Assembly (NCBI RefSeq): GCF_000620625.1 | Contig: NZ_JIAW01000004.1 | Coordinates: forward strand, 93,213-157,212 | Source of the DNA: Mycobacterium sp. URHB0044 | GTDB taxonomy: Bacteria > Actinomycetota > Actinomycetes > Mycobacteriales > Mycobacteriaceae | Reading direction: 5' to 3' | Length of the DNA: 64,000 nucleotides | Shown here: positions 41,543 through 49,709 of the stretch, one piece after another | Numbering within the stretch: the stretch's first letter is position 1 | How the letters are laid out: each line of letters opens with the position of its first letter | Made by a program: the position numbers and the translations under genes | The notes under the pieces: generated by a model | Database searches by the model: none | Told to the model about the DNA's origin: nothing | What the model saw: the letters and a program-made list of their open reading frames with translations, nothing else

Positions 41543-41641
41543 TCAACGCAGCCACACCTCGTCCTCCGACAATGCGACCCGTTGCTCGCTGATGTGCGAA
41601 TACGAGTCAGCTACAAGATCGGCTGCACCTACTCCGGCCAT
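41543..41641 (-). CDS. putative 32-residue near-leaderless ORF at operator copy 10
   Basis: ATG 41641 lies 10 nt past the -10 hexamer of operator copy 10, so its 5' leader would be only a few bases, as for the sigma-2 gene. The product MAGVGAADLVADSYSHISEQ then RVALSEDEVWLR is acidic and helical. It ends 40 nt before the Cys-rich gene. Translation is inferred from position only. Confidence 0.35.
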   Translation of the reverse strand: MAGVGAADLVADSYSHISEQRVALSEDEVWLR

Positions 41642-41651
41642 CTGCTGAGCC

Positions 41652-41709
41652 AGCATTCAACGAAGTGGGATGAGTGGTCATCACCCAGCGAACTGATTCA
41701 CCCGGGTGA
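41652..41709 (-). promoter_or_regulatory. island operator/promoter copy 10 (for Cys-rich/membrane/esterase operon)
   Basis: Minus strand: TCACCCGGGTGA (41698-41709), 11 bp, GGGTGA-TGACCAC-TCATCC (41668-41686), 10 bp, AATGCT (-10, 41652-41657). This is the last copy in the window. Confidence 0.82.
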
Positions 41710-41875
41710 TCGGCGCATTTCGCAACATGGTTGGCGGTGGCATCTTGAGCACGTTCAGCCAGATCCTGGTCGACGTTGACGTCCGCGCTCGCACCATTCC
41801 GCACTCGACGCCGTGCCGGCGCACCCCAATCTGAAGACGGGCGCGCCGGCACATGGTGGTGACGCAGGGCAACGG

Positions 41876-42277
41876 TCAGGCCGTTCGCCGATCGATCCAT
41901 CTCGAGGTGTCGCCGCCCGGGACGGCGACGGCCCGCAGCAATTGCTCGTGGCCGTCCCGAATACCGCGGTAGCTCGACAGATAGCGCTCGATCTGTTCAC
42001 GGCGCAACGGCCGAGCCCAGATGTTCTCACCGGGAATCTCGATGCCACTGTCGTTGGACGCCGCCCGTTGCCGGGCGCCGACGCGGAACCCGACCACCGA
42101 CGCGATCATCAACACGACCATGCTGGCGCCGATGATCCCGGCCAATGCGCTTTCGGCCGCCAGTGCGTACACGAACATCCCGAGTGCCACGAATCCCAAC
42201 AGCAGGCACACGTACGCCACCACAGTCATCGAAACCCTTCGCAATGCCCTCAACACGCCTATCACCTCTCGAAACAT
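41876..42277 (-). CDS. two-helix membrane protein divergent from a TetR gene
   Basis: A 133-residue protein with two hydrophobic helices (VVAYVCLLLGFVALGMFVYA and LAGIIGASMVVLMIASVVGF) and a charged cytosolic tail ending SRWIDRRTA. It is transcribed away from the TetR gene and shares its operator region. No family recognised. Confidence 0.6.
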   Translation of the reverse strand: MFREVIGVLRALRRVSMTVVAYVCLLLGFVALGMFVYALAAESALAGIIGASMVVLMIASVVGFRVGARQRAASNDSGIEIPGENIWARPLRREQIERYLSSYRGIRDGHEQLLRAVAVPGGDTSRWIDRRTA

Positions 42278-42293
42278 CGATCCTTGTTCACAA

Positions 42294-42329
42294 CGCTACG
42301 CGTATCGTAGCGCTACGCCTAGTGTAGCG
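42294..42329. promoter_or_regulatory. double TetR operator
   Basis: Two copies of CGCTAC-N7-GTAGCG (42294-42312 and 42311-42329) share two bases, giving an array with 17-bp period. It lies between the membrane-protein gene and the TetR gene (ATG 42374) and probably controls both. Confidence 0.75.
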
Positions 42330-42373
42330 TTTCTTTGGCGGCCGATATTCCGCCGATTGGGAAGGAGTCGCGG

Positions 42374-42919
42374 ATGGCGCAGCGTCAGGACGTTGACGAT
42401 GCAATCGCGGACGCCACCTTGGCGCTCTTGCGCACAAAGGGTCCCCGATCGGTGACCGTCGAGGCCGTGGCGGCGCGCTCGGGCGTTGCGAAGACCACCA
42501 TCTACCGACGGCATCGTGACCGCAGGGAGATGCTGTCCGTCGCGTTGGCACGGACGACCACTCCCGAACCGCTTGCTGCGCAGGCGGATGCGGCCGATGC
42601 ACTGCGCTGGCTCATCAGAGAAGCGGTCAAGGCAATCGAGGTCGGCATCGGCTTCGGCGGCTTCGCGGCCATGCTCACGGACGATGATCCTGACTTCACC
42701 AAACTCTTCCGCCGGATCCTTGCCAAGCAGCGCGCCGAACTGGAATCGGTAATCGATGCGGGTAAGGCCGACGGATCGTTCCGCCCCGACATCGACCCGG
42801 CCACACTCATCGATGGCGTCGTCGGCGCACACATCGCCGAGCGCGCCCGAACTGGGCGGGTCGCCACCGGATGGGAAAGCAGATTGTTCGATCTCTTCTG
42901 GCCGATTCTGCGGGCCTGA
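42374..42919 (+). CDS. TetR/AcrR-family transcriptional repressor
   Basis: A 181-residue TetR protein. The N-terminal HTH reads DAIADATLALLRTKGPRSVTVEAVAARSGVAKTTIY split as usual over helices 1-3, with RRHRDRREML after it. The C-terminal half is a ligand-binding helical domain. ATG 42374 has AAGGAG. It probably represses itself and the divergent membrane gene through the double palindrome. From here to 43190 I see no gene. Confidence 0.87.
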   Translation: MAQRQDVDDAIADATLALLRTKGPRSVTVEAVAARSGVAKTTIYRRHRDRREMLSVALARTTTPEPLAAQADAADALRWLIREAVKAIEVGIGFGGFAAMLTDDDPDFTKLFRRILAKQRAELESVIDAGKADGSFRPDIDPATLIDGVVGAHIAERARTGRVATGWESRLFDLFWPILRA

Positions 42920-43190
42920 GCGCGTCACACCAGCAGCAAGATCGCCGCCTAGGCAGAGCAACACTGCGAAGGCCGCGACGCTGGAAAACCATTCTTCGGT
43001 CCAGGGTTCCGATTACGGGTGTTTCGCGCGCTAGGCGATCACTACGATCTCTGCAATCCACCTTCGCTGCTGCCTTTTCAACAGTCGTCGATCAGGCGCC
43101 AAGGTCGTACTCCGAAAAAGCCGACCTCTATCGCAGCGTTCTGGGCTCTGACCGTGCCGCGGCCGACACATACATCCGTCGACAACGGGA

Positions 43191-43214
43191 CAGGCCCCCT
43201 GTCGTGGGGGCCTG
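43191..43214 (-). terminator. hairpin downstream of the small secreted protein gene
   Basis: CAGGCCCCC and GGGGGCCTG pair around TGTCGT, 31 nt after the stop of the gene at 43245-43568. No U-run follows, which is common for mycobacterial terminator-like hairpins. Confidence 0.5.
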
Positions 43215-43244
43215 CCTCGGTGAGGCGGTTACACCTGTGCATCA

Positions 43245-43568
43245 TCAGCAGCTGAGCGTCACATACGCCGTCATGTTCGTCACGGTCGTGGCGATGTTAG
43301 GCCCAGGCGTGCCGAGCACGTTTCCAGGCACACCCGAGTCGGTACGCGAGTATGTCTGGCCGGGGCGCACTTCGGTTACCGTGCACTGATCCATGAGGCC
43401 AGTACCGGTTCGGCTGACGATGACGTTGTAGCCGTCGGATTGAAGTTTGCCGATGGTCTGATCGGCTGTGCTGACGCCGCTGGGGGCAGCGCTGGCCGCG
43501 GCGGCGGTGCCCAGCCCGAGCGCCGCGATCGCGACGATGGTTCCAACTGTGGTGGCAATATTCTTCAT
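43245..43568 (-). CDS. small secreted mycobacterial protein
   Basis: 107 residues from ATG 43568. Signal peptide MKNIATTVGTIVAIAALGLG then TAAAASAAPS, followed by a mature part SGVSTADQTIGKLQSDGYNV ... DQCTVTEVRPGQ ... AYVTLSC. Two cysteines may form a disulfide. The unit resembles a family of short exported mycobacterial proteins with a PASTA-like strand pattern. No enzyme motif. Confidence 0.72.
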   Translation of the reverse strand: MKNIATTVGTIVAIAALGLGTAAAASAAPSGVSTADQTIGKLQSDGYNVIVSRTGTGLMDQCTVTEVRPGQTYSRTDSGVPGNVLGTPGPNIATTVTNMTAYVTLSC

Positions 43569-44044
43569 CTCAATCTCCCTCTGTAGGTAGCTATTTCGCT
43601 GCCTTCTGGCCATCGCATACGAAGTTGCCTGTGCCCCAACATCGAAATGAGACCCGACGAGATGCTCGTCGGGCCTGAACTGCTGTGGCAGCGTACTGTC
43701 GGCCATCGTCCGCCCAGTGGCGGGTGTCAACCAGAAGTCACCTAGTCCAAACAGGAGGACAGTCGCTTCTATTCCCGAGTGTTCCGTGCGAAATGCGCCT
43801 TGCTATCACGGCTTTGGCAGGCGTCTGGCGACATAGGTGGCACGTCGGTTGCCGTTGAGAGGCCATTCACGGTGGCATGGTTGGCATTTGAGATGACGGG
43901 CGTGGGCTCGGAGCAATGATCGATACCTGTGGATGAGGCTCGGCGAGGCGGCGTGAAGGTGGGCGCACATTCCCGAGGACGATCCATCGCGGAATCAGGT
44001 ATTCGATCAAGACCGGCGTTGGCGCTGGCTGGGAAGGTACGCCC
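43569..44044. other. no supported gene
   Basis: About 480 bp between the secreted-protein start and the transposase remnant. The open frames here lack recognisable domains, ribosome sites or codon bias. It may be debris around the insertion-sequence remnant. Confidence 0.5.
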
Positions 44045-44540
44045 ATGCTCACCGTAGTTCACGATGCTGATGAGGCCAATGGCAATGAGGCCGTCAAGCG
44101 TTCGCTGCTTGATGAGATTGTCCGCGACGGCGCCCCGGACGATGTTGGCTGCGGCGTTGCAGGCCGAGGTCGACGCGTATATCGACGCGCACGCCCGTGA
44201 GGTCGATGCGGACGGCCGCCGTTTGGTGGTGCGCAACGGCTATCACCAGTCCCGCGAGGTGCTGACGGTCGCGGGCGCCGTCGAGGTGACCGCGCCGCGG
44301 GTCAACGACCGGCGGGTGGATCCCGTTTCTGGTGAACGGCTGAGGTTTTCCTCGGCGATCCTCCGTCCTGGGCGCCGAGCATTGGATCCGATCGAAAGTC
44401 TTTTTGCCACCGTGCGGTTGCGGACCAAAGCCACCAAGGGACCCGGCGCCCGCGCCGCGGGAATTACCATGGCTTACAAGCTGATCGAACCGCACAGGCC
44501 CGCTGAACCCGGTGAGTCAACCGATACCGTTGTCGCCTGA
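44045..44540 (+). pseudogene. IS256-family transposase remnant, frameshifted and internally deleted
   Basis: The start MLTVVHDADEANGNEAVKRS then LLDEIVRDGA matches the N-terminus of IS256-type transposases. An extra C in a C4 run near 44134 shifts the frame, after which MLAAALQAEVDAYIDAHARE ... NGYHQSREVLTVAGAVEVTAPRV continues. The text then jumps to the C-terminal DPIESLFATVRLRTKATKGP ... GITMAYKLIE. The catalytic middle (DDE residues) is lost. No intact terminal repeats were recognised. Confidence 0.8.
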
Positions 44541-44568
44541 AACATCGGCGTGGTGGCCTGGGCGATGC

Positions 44569-45129
44569 CTATCGCTCGTCGTGCAGAAGTGCTGCGAGGG
44601 CACGCGCGGCGTGGTCGAAAGGTTCGATGCTGCCCGCCGCTCGACACAAGACGTGGGCACCCTCCAGAATTGCCAGCAGCATCTGCGCCAGGTCGGATGC
44701 AGCGTTGTGGTCCATGCCCGCTGACGCGAGGCGCTCTGCGAGTTGACCAGCCCATGAGGACAAGGAGGCTGCTGCGACGGCTCGTAGCGGGTCGGACTCA
44801 CCGGTAGAACCAACAGCGACAGCCGCTACTGCGCACCCTCCGCCCGCAGCGGACGCCTCGACTACGGGCCGGATCCCCTGAACGAACGACTCGACCACGC
44901 CGCGTGGAGTCGTCGCCTCCAGAGCGGCAAGGTATCCGCGGACCTGTCGGCCGTTGGTCTCCGCGGCCTCCGCCGCCAACTGCGTCTTGCCGCCGGGAAA
45001 GTGGTGGTAGATCGCGCCTCTAGCGGCGCCGCTGCGTGCCAGGACGTCACTGAACGACATGCCCGACAGTCCGCGCCGTTGGAGTTCCACGATGGCGGCA
45101 TCGATCATTCGCCCTCGAGTATCGCGCAT
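44569..45129 (-). CDS. TetR-family regulator (LmrA/YxaF-like)
   Basis: A 186-residue repressor. HTH region MIDAAIVELQRRGLSGMSFS ... VLARSGAARGAIYHHFPGGK; the C-terminal domain with ESFVQGIRPVVE and GGGCAVAAVAVGS is typical of the LmrA/YxaF subgroup. It is divergent from the tautomerase-VOC pair and lies next to a duplicated operator. Confidence 0.87.
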   Translation of the reverse strand: MRDTRGRMIDAAIVELQRRGLSGMSFSDVLARSGAARGAIYHHFPGGKTQLAAEAAETNGRQVRGYLAALEATTPRGVVESFVQGIRPVVEASAAGGGCAVAAVAVGSTGESDPLRAVAAASLSSWAGQLAERLASAGMDHNAASDLAQMLLAILEGAHVLCRAAGSIEPFDHAARALAALLHDER

Positions 45130-45150
45130 GATTGGCTCTCTTCACGACTT

Positions 45151-45200
45151 GACTAGTACGTACATCCTAGTACTCTTCGACTAGTACGCCCATCCTAGTC
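45151..45200. promoter_or_regulatory. duplicated TetR operator
   Basis: Two 22-bp copies of GACTAGTACG-N2-CATCCTAGT (45151-45172, 45179-45200) repeat at 28-bp spacing; each has an inner CTAG...CTAG dyad. They lie between the TetR gene and the tautomerase gene and probably regulate both. Confidence 0.75.
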
Positions 45201-45218
45201 CTCGACCTTGGAGCCTCA

Positions 45219-45668
45219 ATGCCGATCACAGTCACAGCCCCGGCCGGAGTACTCACCGACGACGGCGTACGGGCGGTGATTCCTCGATTGACTCACGCCG
45301 TGCTCGACATCAGCGGTGGCATCGGAAATGACTTCTTCACATCGCTCATCGGCGGCATCGTCAACATCCTGCCCCCCACGACCATCTATGGCGGTGGGGT
45401 CAATCGACCGATAGTCATCGTGGAACTCAAACTGCCCAACATCGGGCTGCCGTCAGTGGACAACCGGCGCGAATTCATTGACGCCGCGACCCGAATCGTC
45501 GCCGAATCGACACGCCCCGACCATGATCCGAAGAACATCTGGGTCAACGTGATCAACGCGCCCGACGGCGGCTGGGGCATCGCCGGGCAGGCATACACAG
45601 GCGACGAGCTGATCAACTCGATCGCCGGTCACGCCAAGGCGAACTCGGTGATCGATTCCCCATCATGA
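45219..45668 (+). CDS. tautomerase-superfamily protein
   Basis: A 149-residue protein beginning MPITVTAPAG: after Met removal Pro-1 is the catalytic base of the 4-oxalocrotonate tautomerase/MIF superfamily. The length allows two beta-alpha-beta units. It probably isomerises a keto/enol substrate or an alpha-halo acid. It overlaps the VOC gene by ATGA, and both are likely repressed by the adjacent TetR. Confidence 0.75.
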   Translation: MPITVTAPAGVLTDDGVRAVIPRLTHAVLDISGGIGNDFFTSLIGGIVNILPPTTIYGGGVNRPIVIVELKLPNIGLPSVDNRREFIDAATRIVAESTRPDHDPKNIWVNVINAPDGGWGIAGQAYTGDELINSIAGHAKANSVIDSPS

Positions 45669-46372
45669 GCGCCGCCGACGAACGTCGGGCCGGGTCGGCC
45701 TGCTGGATCGATCTTGGTACGCCCGATCCGACGCCGACGGTTCGATTCTACGAAGCGCTGTTCGGTTGGAACGTCGCTAGTCCGGATTCCGACGGCTATC
45801 GTCTCGCCACTCTGGAGGATCACCTCGTTGCCGCGTTCGGGCCGGCAGCAGATCCCGGCGCACCGTACTGGACCGTCTACCTCCACACCGACGACGCTCA
45901 CGCAAGCGCGCGCCGCATCGTCGATGCAGGCGGATCAATCGTGACCGCACCAGCGAAGGCGGGCGACTCCGGAGTCGCGGCCACTGCACAAGACCCGAAC
46001 GGCGCGACGTTCGCACTATGGCAACCGACCGGCCACCGTGGGTCGTGGGTGTCCAAGAGGCCGGGGACCCTTGCGGGTTTCGAGCTGACAGTAGACGACG
46101 CCGCCGAGATCAAGCGGTTCTGGAACGCCGCCACCGGCTGGACATTCGACGACTCCGGTTCCATCAACTGTCAGGGAGCGGTCGTCGGAACCTGGCGACC
46201 ATCGGCACTGAACGTGGAGTCCACGTTCAGCTCACCATGGCTGATCAACCTCCGAGCCGGCAACGTATCGGAACGGATGGCGCACGCAATCGCCCTGGGC
46301 GCCATAGCCATCGATCCCGATCGAGGGATCCTTCTCGACCCTGCCGACACTGCGTTCAGGCTAGTCACCTAG
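45665..46372 (+). CDS. VOC-superfamily (glyoxalase/dioxygenase-fold) protein, two modules
   Basis: A 235-residue protein of two vicinal-oxygen-chelate modules: GSACWIDLGTPDPTPTVRFY ... ALFGW, TVYLHTDDAH, QDPNGATFALWQ, then a weaker repeat from LAGFELTVDDAAEIKRFWNA. Possible metal ligands appear only in part, so enzymatic or binding roles are open. Coupled to the tautomerase gene. Confidence 0.75.
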   Translation: MSAADERRAGSACWIDLGTPDPTPTVRFYEALFGWNVASPDSDGYRLATLEDHLVAAFGPAADPGAPYWTVYLHTDDAHASARRIVDAGGSIVTAPAKAGDSGVAATAQDPNGATFALWQPTGHRGSWVSKRPGTLAGFELTVDDAAEIKRFWNAATGWTFDDSGSINCQGAVVGTWRPSALNVESTFSSPWLINLRAGNVSERMAHAIALGAIAIDPDRGILLDPADTAFRLVT

Positions 46373-46972
46373 CCGCGGCACCGAGGCGCCTAAAGGGATT
46401 CCAATGCCTCCCGCCTACGGCGAGTCCTGCGGACGACATCCTGCTGCAACGACTGCGCACCACGGCGCGACCCCGCCGAAGCGGGCAGTCGGCTGGGAAC
46501 GGACGGAAAACACCGTGCGCTACCGGCTCCGCAAGGTGGCCGAGATCACCAAGCTGCAACTTCATTTCCCAAAAGGGCAGCCGGCCAGGATGATCGACCT
46601 CGCCAACAATGACAGTACTGACGATGCGCGCTGTCGAAACCCGACAATGCGCGGCGGCATCGTTGTTCGGCGCGGGCAAGCCCGGACAGGCAATCCGGAC
46701 CACCATGGACGTTGAAGCCAAACGGTATGAGAGGTGGAGCCTTGATGGACGACGCAGAACGCTACCGCGATCAATCGTCGCAGCTGGTGCGCACCTAGCT
46801 GGGTCGTCGCCACCTGGCCGAGACTCCGGCGTCAACGCGGCTCAGGTCAAAGCTGCCCGCGCACCGAGCCCCGCGGCGGGCGCCTCGCCGGTCCTCCACG
46901 CGTCGACCGCTCATTGGTCGTTTTACAAATCGACTTGCCCAGAGTGGATTTCGGTGACCATCTCACGTCCGC
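46373..46972. other. no intact gene; possible PucR-type HTH remnant
   Basis: About 600 bp without a supported gene. Near 46485-46553 the plus strand encodes ERTENTVRYRLRKVAEIT, the C-terminal HTH signature of PucR/CdaR regulators, without the rest of such a protein. It is probably a decayed fragment. Confidence 0.35.
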
Positions 46973-47488
46973 ATGATCGCCCGATCGGCATTCAGGCGCG
47001 CGGCTGTCGAAGCCTTCGAACCCTTGACTTTGCGGCTACTGCAGTGGTCCGTCGTCGGGCTGTTTCGCCGTAATCCTCTGCTGCGTGCTAGCGATCGGTT
47101 TGAGGTAGTGGTCGTGGCGCTGGCTGTCATGGTGTCGTTGCTGGTCGTCCCGATCGCCGCGGCGGTCGGTACCGCCGTTCATGATTCACGCCGCGATGTC
47201 TACACCCAGCAGGGAGACACTCCTCACCTTGTCACCCCGGCGATCACCGACGACAACCTGCTGCACATCAGTTCGCCCGGGCCGAGCAGCGGCGCCCGGC
47301 AAATCACAGCGCGGAATGGCTTGATGAAGCGGCTGACACGCCGGCTATGGGGTCAGCGCTTGCGCTTCCGCAGAATCGGTGTCGACTCTATGACCTTGGT
47401 GCGCTTGGCAGCCCGACGTTCCTTGATGGACAGTGCGGGCTTCCGAAGAGTCTTGCCCGGAGATTTGTCAGCCATTGTCGCTCCTTAA
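46973..47488 (+). pseudogene. truncated Rv1733c-like membrane protein gene
   Basis: The first ~100 codons match the start of the mycobacterial Rv1733c family: RRNPLLRASDRFEVVVVALA ... VMVSLLVVPIAAAVGTAVHD then SRRDVYTQQGDTPHLVTP. After about codon 105 similarity is lost, and the frame lacks the second membrane helix of the roughly 210-residue family. The 3' part runs antisense to the small gene at 47353-47475. Likely a truncated, inactive copy. Confidence 0.6.
47353..47475 (-). CDS. 40-residue basic conserved small protein
   Basis: ATG 47475 follows AAGGAGCGACA, a strong ribosome site. The product MADKSPGKTLRKPALSIKER then RAAKRTKVIESTPILRKRKR is lysine/arginine-rich, like short mycobacterial proteins that may bind nucleic acid or ribosomes. 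It lies inside the 3' part of the Rv1733c-like remnant on the opposite strand. From 47490 to 47902 I see no supported gene. Confidence 0.7.
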   Translation of the reverse strand: MADKSPGKTLRKPALSIKERRAAKRTKVIESTPILRKRKR

Positions 47489-47902
47489 TACGAAGTGGCA
47501 ACCACCTGCCCCCGACCATACGTCAGAAAGAATAAAAAGCCACCTGCCTAGCTATTTCGCGCTTTTCACCCGTCATGTACTCATTCCTTCGCGGGATCGG
47601 CCCGGTCATGGGGCTGCGTTGTCGGATCGGTACAACCGGGGCTTGGCTGCTTGTCGTAGTTCAGCAAACGGTCCATGCAATTGGTGCAACACCATGGAAC
47701 CAACACCGAAAGATCCGGATATGGAGGTTAGCGATGGGCGGCGGCGGGCGCATTGACGGCGGGCCCCAGTCGGCAATCGCGGTCGGTGCGGGCATCGTGG
47801 GGCCCTACGCCCTTCACGTCGCCGAGCTGAACCAGTCTGCTCGACAATGAGTTCGGACAGCCATCAAACCCGAACGCTCACAGGCGGTTAAAAGGAAGTG
47901 CC

Positions 47903-48157
47903 GTGTCTCCAACAGTTCCCACGTTCGCCACGCTGAACGACCAACTCAACCAGGCGCACCGCCGAGTTCGTGAACTTCAAGCCCGCGAAAGAGAACTACT
48001 CGCCCAAAACAGAGCCCTCCGTGCCGTCATCGCGGCCTTCATACAGGAAGATCACCGGTGCACCGCCGCCGAACACACGTCCTCGCCCAACGATGGCACT
48101 GCTGGCAGGTTCTGCATCAATGCGGACGTCAGAACGAAGCAGTTCCCATATGTTTGA
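47903..48157 (+). CDS. small coiled-coil protein
   Basis: 84 residues from GTG 47903 with AAAAGGAAG upstream. ATLNDQLNQAHRRVRELQAR then ERELLAQNRALRAVIAAFIQ is a heptad coiled coil similar to short helper proteins near some integrases or transposases. No mobile element is intact here. The C-terminus overlaps the next tiny ORF and the convergent deacetylase gene. Confidence 0.5.
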   Translation: MSPTVPTFATLNDQLNQAHRRVRELQARERELLAQNRALRAVIAAFIQEDHRCTAAEHTSSPNDGTAGRFCINADVRTKQFPYV

Positions 48158-49121
48158 CCTCGGCCCCATCGGAGCGGTGTTCCTCATCATCGCCGTGTTG
48201 TGGCTCATCGCCGCCATCGCATACGGGCGTGATGACCGCTGACAATGCACCGGCGCCGACGTGCGCGCGAAAGTGCGCGGCGATCTCGTCACTCGTGGCC
48301 AGCCACGCGTCCGGTTGGCCGGCGAGGAAGGCCAGCGCCTGGTCGAGGTACTTGTGCCGGAACGGCTGGCCGATGACGAAAGGATGCAACGCCAGAGCCA
48401 TGACGCGACCGCTGGTCGCCGAGTCGGCGTGGAGCTGCTCGTATTGGTCCTTGACCATCTGGACGAACTCGGGGCCGGTGATGCCCTTGCCGAAGATCAG
48501 CAGGTCGTTGAGCTCCACTGAGTATGGAACGCTGATCATTCCCGGCACGGTCAGCGGGTACGGCTGATCATCATTGGTCCAATCGAGGACGTAGTGAAAC
48601 CCCAACTCTGCCAGTAATTCCGGCGTGTGGTGCGTCTCGGTGAGGCCCGGCCCCATCCAGCCACGGGGCCGCTGGCCGGTTGCCGCCACCATGGCATCGA
48701 CGATCTCGGCGAGCACCTTACGTTCGTCGGCCACGGTGATGCCGGTGTGCAGGATCGAGTTGGTGCTGCCATGCGCGAGCCACGACCAGTTTCGGGCCAT
48801 TCCGGCCGAGATGATTTGCGGGTAGTTGTCGATGACCGTCGAGTTGAGCAGGACGCTGGGCCGAATGCCGTGCCGGTCGAGGCTTTCGATGGTGCGCCAA
48901 ATCCCGACCCGCGCACCGTAGTCCCGCCACCCGTAGTTCAACGCGTCCGGCGTGAGCTCGGCGGTGCCCGGCCAGATGCTGGTCGACGGACGGTCGACGA
49001 GGAAGTGCTCGACGTTGAGACCGACGTAGACGGCGACCCTCGCGTTGCCCGGCCACGTGATCGGCGGGCGCTCGGTGATGGGGCTGTAGTCGAAGGGTGG
49101 ACGAGGCTGCGCTGTGGTCAT
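48129..49121 (-). CDS. polysaccharide deacetylase / PuuE-allantoinase-like protein
   Basis: A 330-residue NodB-fold protein from ATG 49121. WPGNARVAVYVGLNVEHF, GIRPSVLLNSTVIDNYP, ARNWSWLAHGSTNS, GQRPRGWMGPGLTETHHTPE and MALALHPFVIGQPFRHKYLD follow the layout of PuuE-type allantoinases/deacetylases; the first Asp of NodB (usually DD) is replaced by NVEHF. The 30 C-terminal residues after AHFRAHVG are probably a read-through extension. Divergent from the MerR gene. Confidence 0.78.
   Translation of the reverse strand: MTTAQPRPPFDYSPITERPPITWPGNARVAVYVGLNVEHFLVDRPSTSIWPGTAELTPDALNYGWRDYGARVGIWRTIESLDRHGIRPSVLLNSTVIDNYPQIISAGMARNWSWLAHGSTNSILHTGITVADERKVLAEIVDAMVAATGQRPRGWMGPGLTETHHTPELLAELGFHYVLDWTNDDQPYPLTVPGMISVPYSVELNDLLIFGKGITGPEFVQMVKDQYEQLHADSATSGRVMALALHPFVIGQPFRHKYLDQALAFLAGQPDAWLATSDEIAAHFRAHVGAGALSAVITPVCDGGDEPQHGDDEEHRSDGAEVKHMGTASF
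48150..48242 (+). CDS. 30-residue single-pass membrane peptide
   Basis: ATG 48150 gives MFDLGPIGAVFLIIAVLWLI then AAIAYGRDDR: one hydrophobic helix and a charged end. It overlaps the 3' end of the convergent deacetylase gene. No strong ribosome site. Comparable in size and shape to the ORFs at 334, 13554 and 22033. Confidence 0.4.
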   Translation: MFDLGPIGAVFLIIAVLWLIAAIAYGRDDR

Positions 49122-49137
49122 GCCCGCACGGTAGGAG

Positions 49138-49153
49138 CTGACATCAGTGTCAG
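49138..49153. promoter_or_regulatory. dyad operator between deacetylase and MerR genes
   Basis: CTGACA-TCAG-TGTCAG is a perfect dyad followed by GGTCAAG, the kind of spacer-region element MerR proteins bind. It lies 17 nt from the deacetylase ATG and 32 nt from the MerR ATG. Confidence 0.55.
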
Positions 49154-49184
49154 GGTCAAGCTGGGCGGCGGTATAACGGAACGC

Positions 49185-49559
49185 ATGCGGATCGGTGAGC
49201 TGGCACGGCGAACGGGAGTGAGCGAACGGTCGTTGCGCTACTACGAACAGCAAGGCTTGTTGGTGTCGGACCGTACGCCGGGCGGGCAGCGCGAATACGC
49301 CGAGCGGGCGGTCGATCGGGTGATCCGCATCCAGGAGCTGTACGCGGCCGGACTGCACAGCAGGACGATCGCGTCACTTCTACCGTGTATGCGGGACGGT
49401 GACGGCGGCCCATCGTCCAAAGCGACGCCGCGACTGGTCAGCGACCTCAACGCGGAGCGGCTGCGCCTGGACAGGGCGATCCGGGATCTGGCGTACTCCC
49501 GTGACGTTCTCGACGGCGTCATCGCGGCCGCATCCGACGACGGCACCGGCCGCCTCTGA
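49185..49559 (+). CDS. MerR-family transcriptional regulator
   Basis: A 124-residue MerR protein: MRIGELARRTGVSERSLRYY then EQQGLLVSDRTPGGQREY is the winged helix, followed by a dimerisation coil (RLDRAIRDLAYSRDVLDGVI). No metal-site cysteines beyond one, so the inducer is probably organic or redox. It likely controls the divergent deacetylase gene and itself. Confidence 0.88.
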   Translation: MRIGELARRTGVSERSLRYYEQQGLLVSDRTPGGQREYAERAVDRVIRIQELYAAGLHSRTIASLLPCMRDGDGGPSSKATPRLVSDLNAERLRLDRAIRDLAYSRDVLDGVIAAASDDGTGRL

Positions 49560-49709
49560 GCGGTCGGCGGACTTGGCATCATTCTGCGTTCATCCCTTGA
49601 ATGCGCTGGACAGAGCCTCACACTGAAGGCATTGGCGCTCCGCACCAGGAATTACCCGCGTGCAACGCAGTGTTGACCTTGTGACCGCGTAGGAAAGCGA
49701 GAATCGTCT

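Noticed and set aside
4294..41709. Interpreting the element as a SigH-type (GGAA...GTT) or DosR-box promoter
   Set aside because: Neither a GGAA -35 with GTT -10 nor the DosR GGGACT/AGTCCC pattern is present in the aligned sites.
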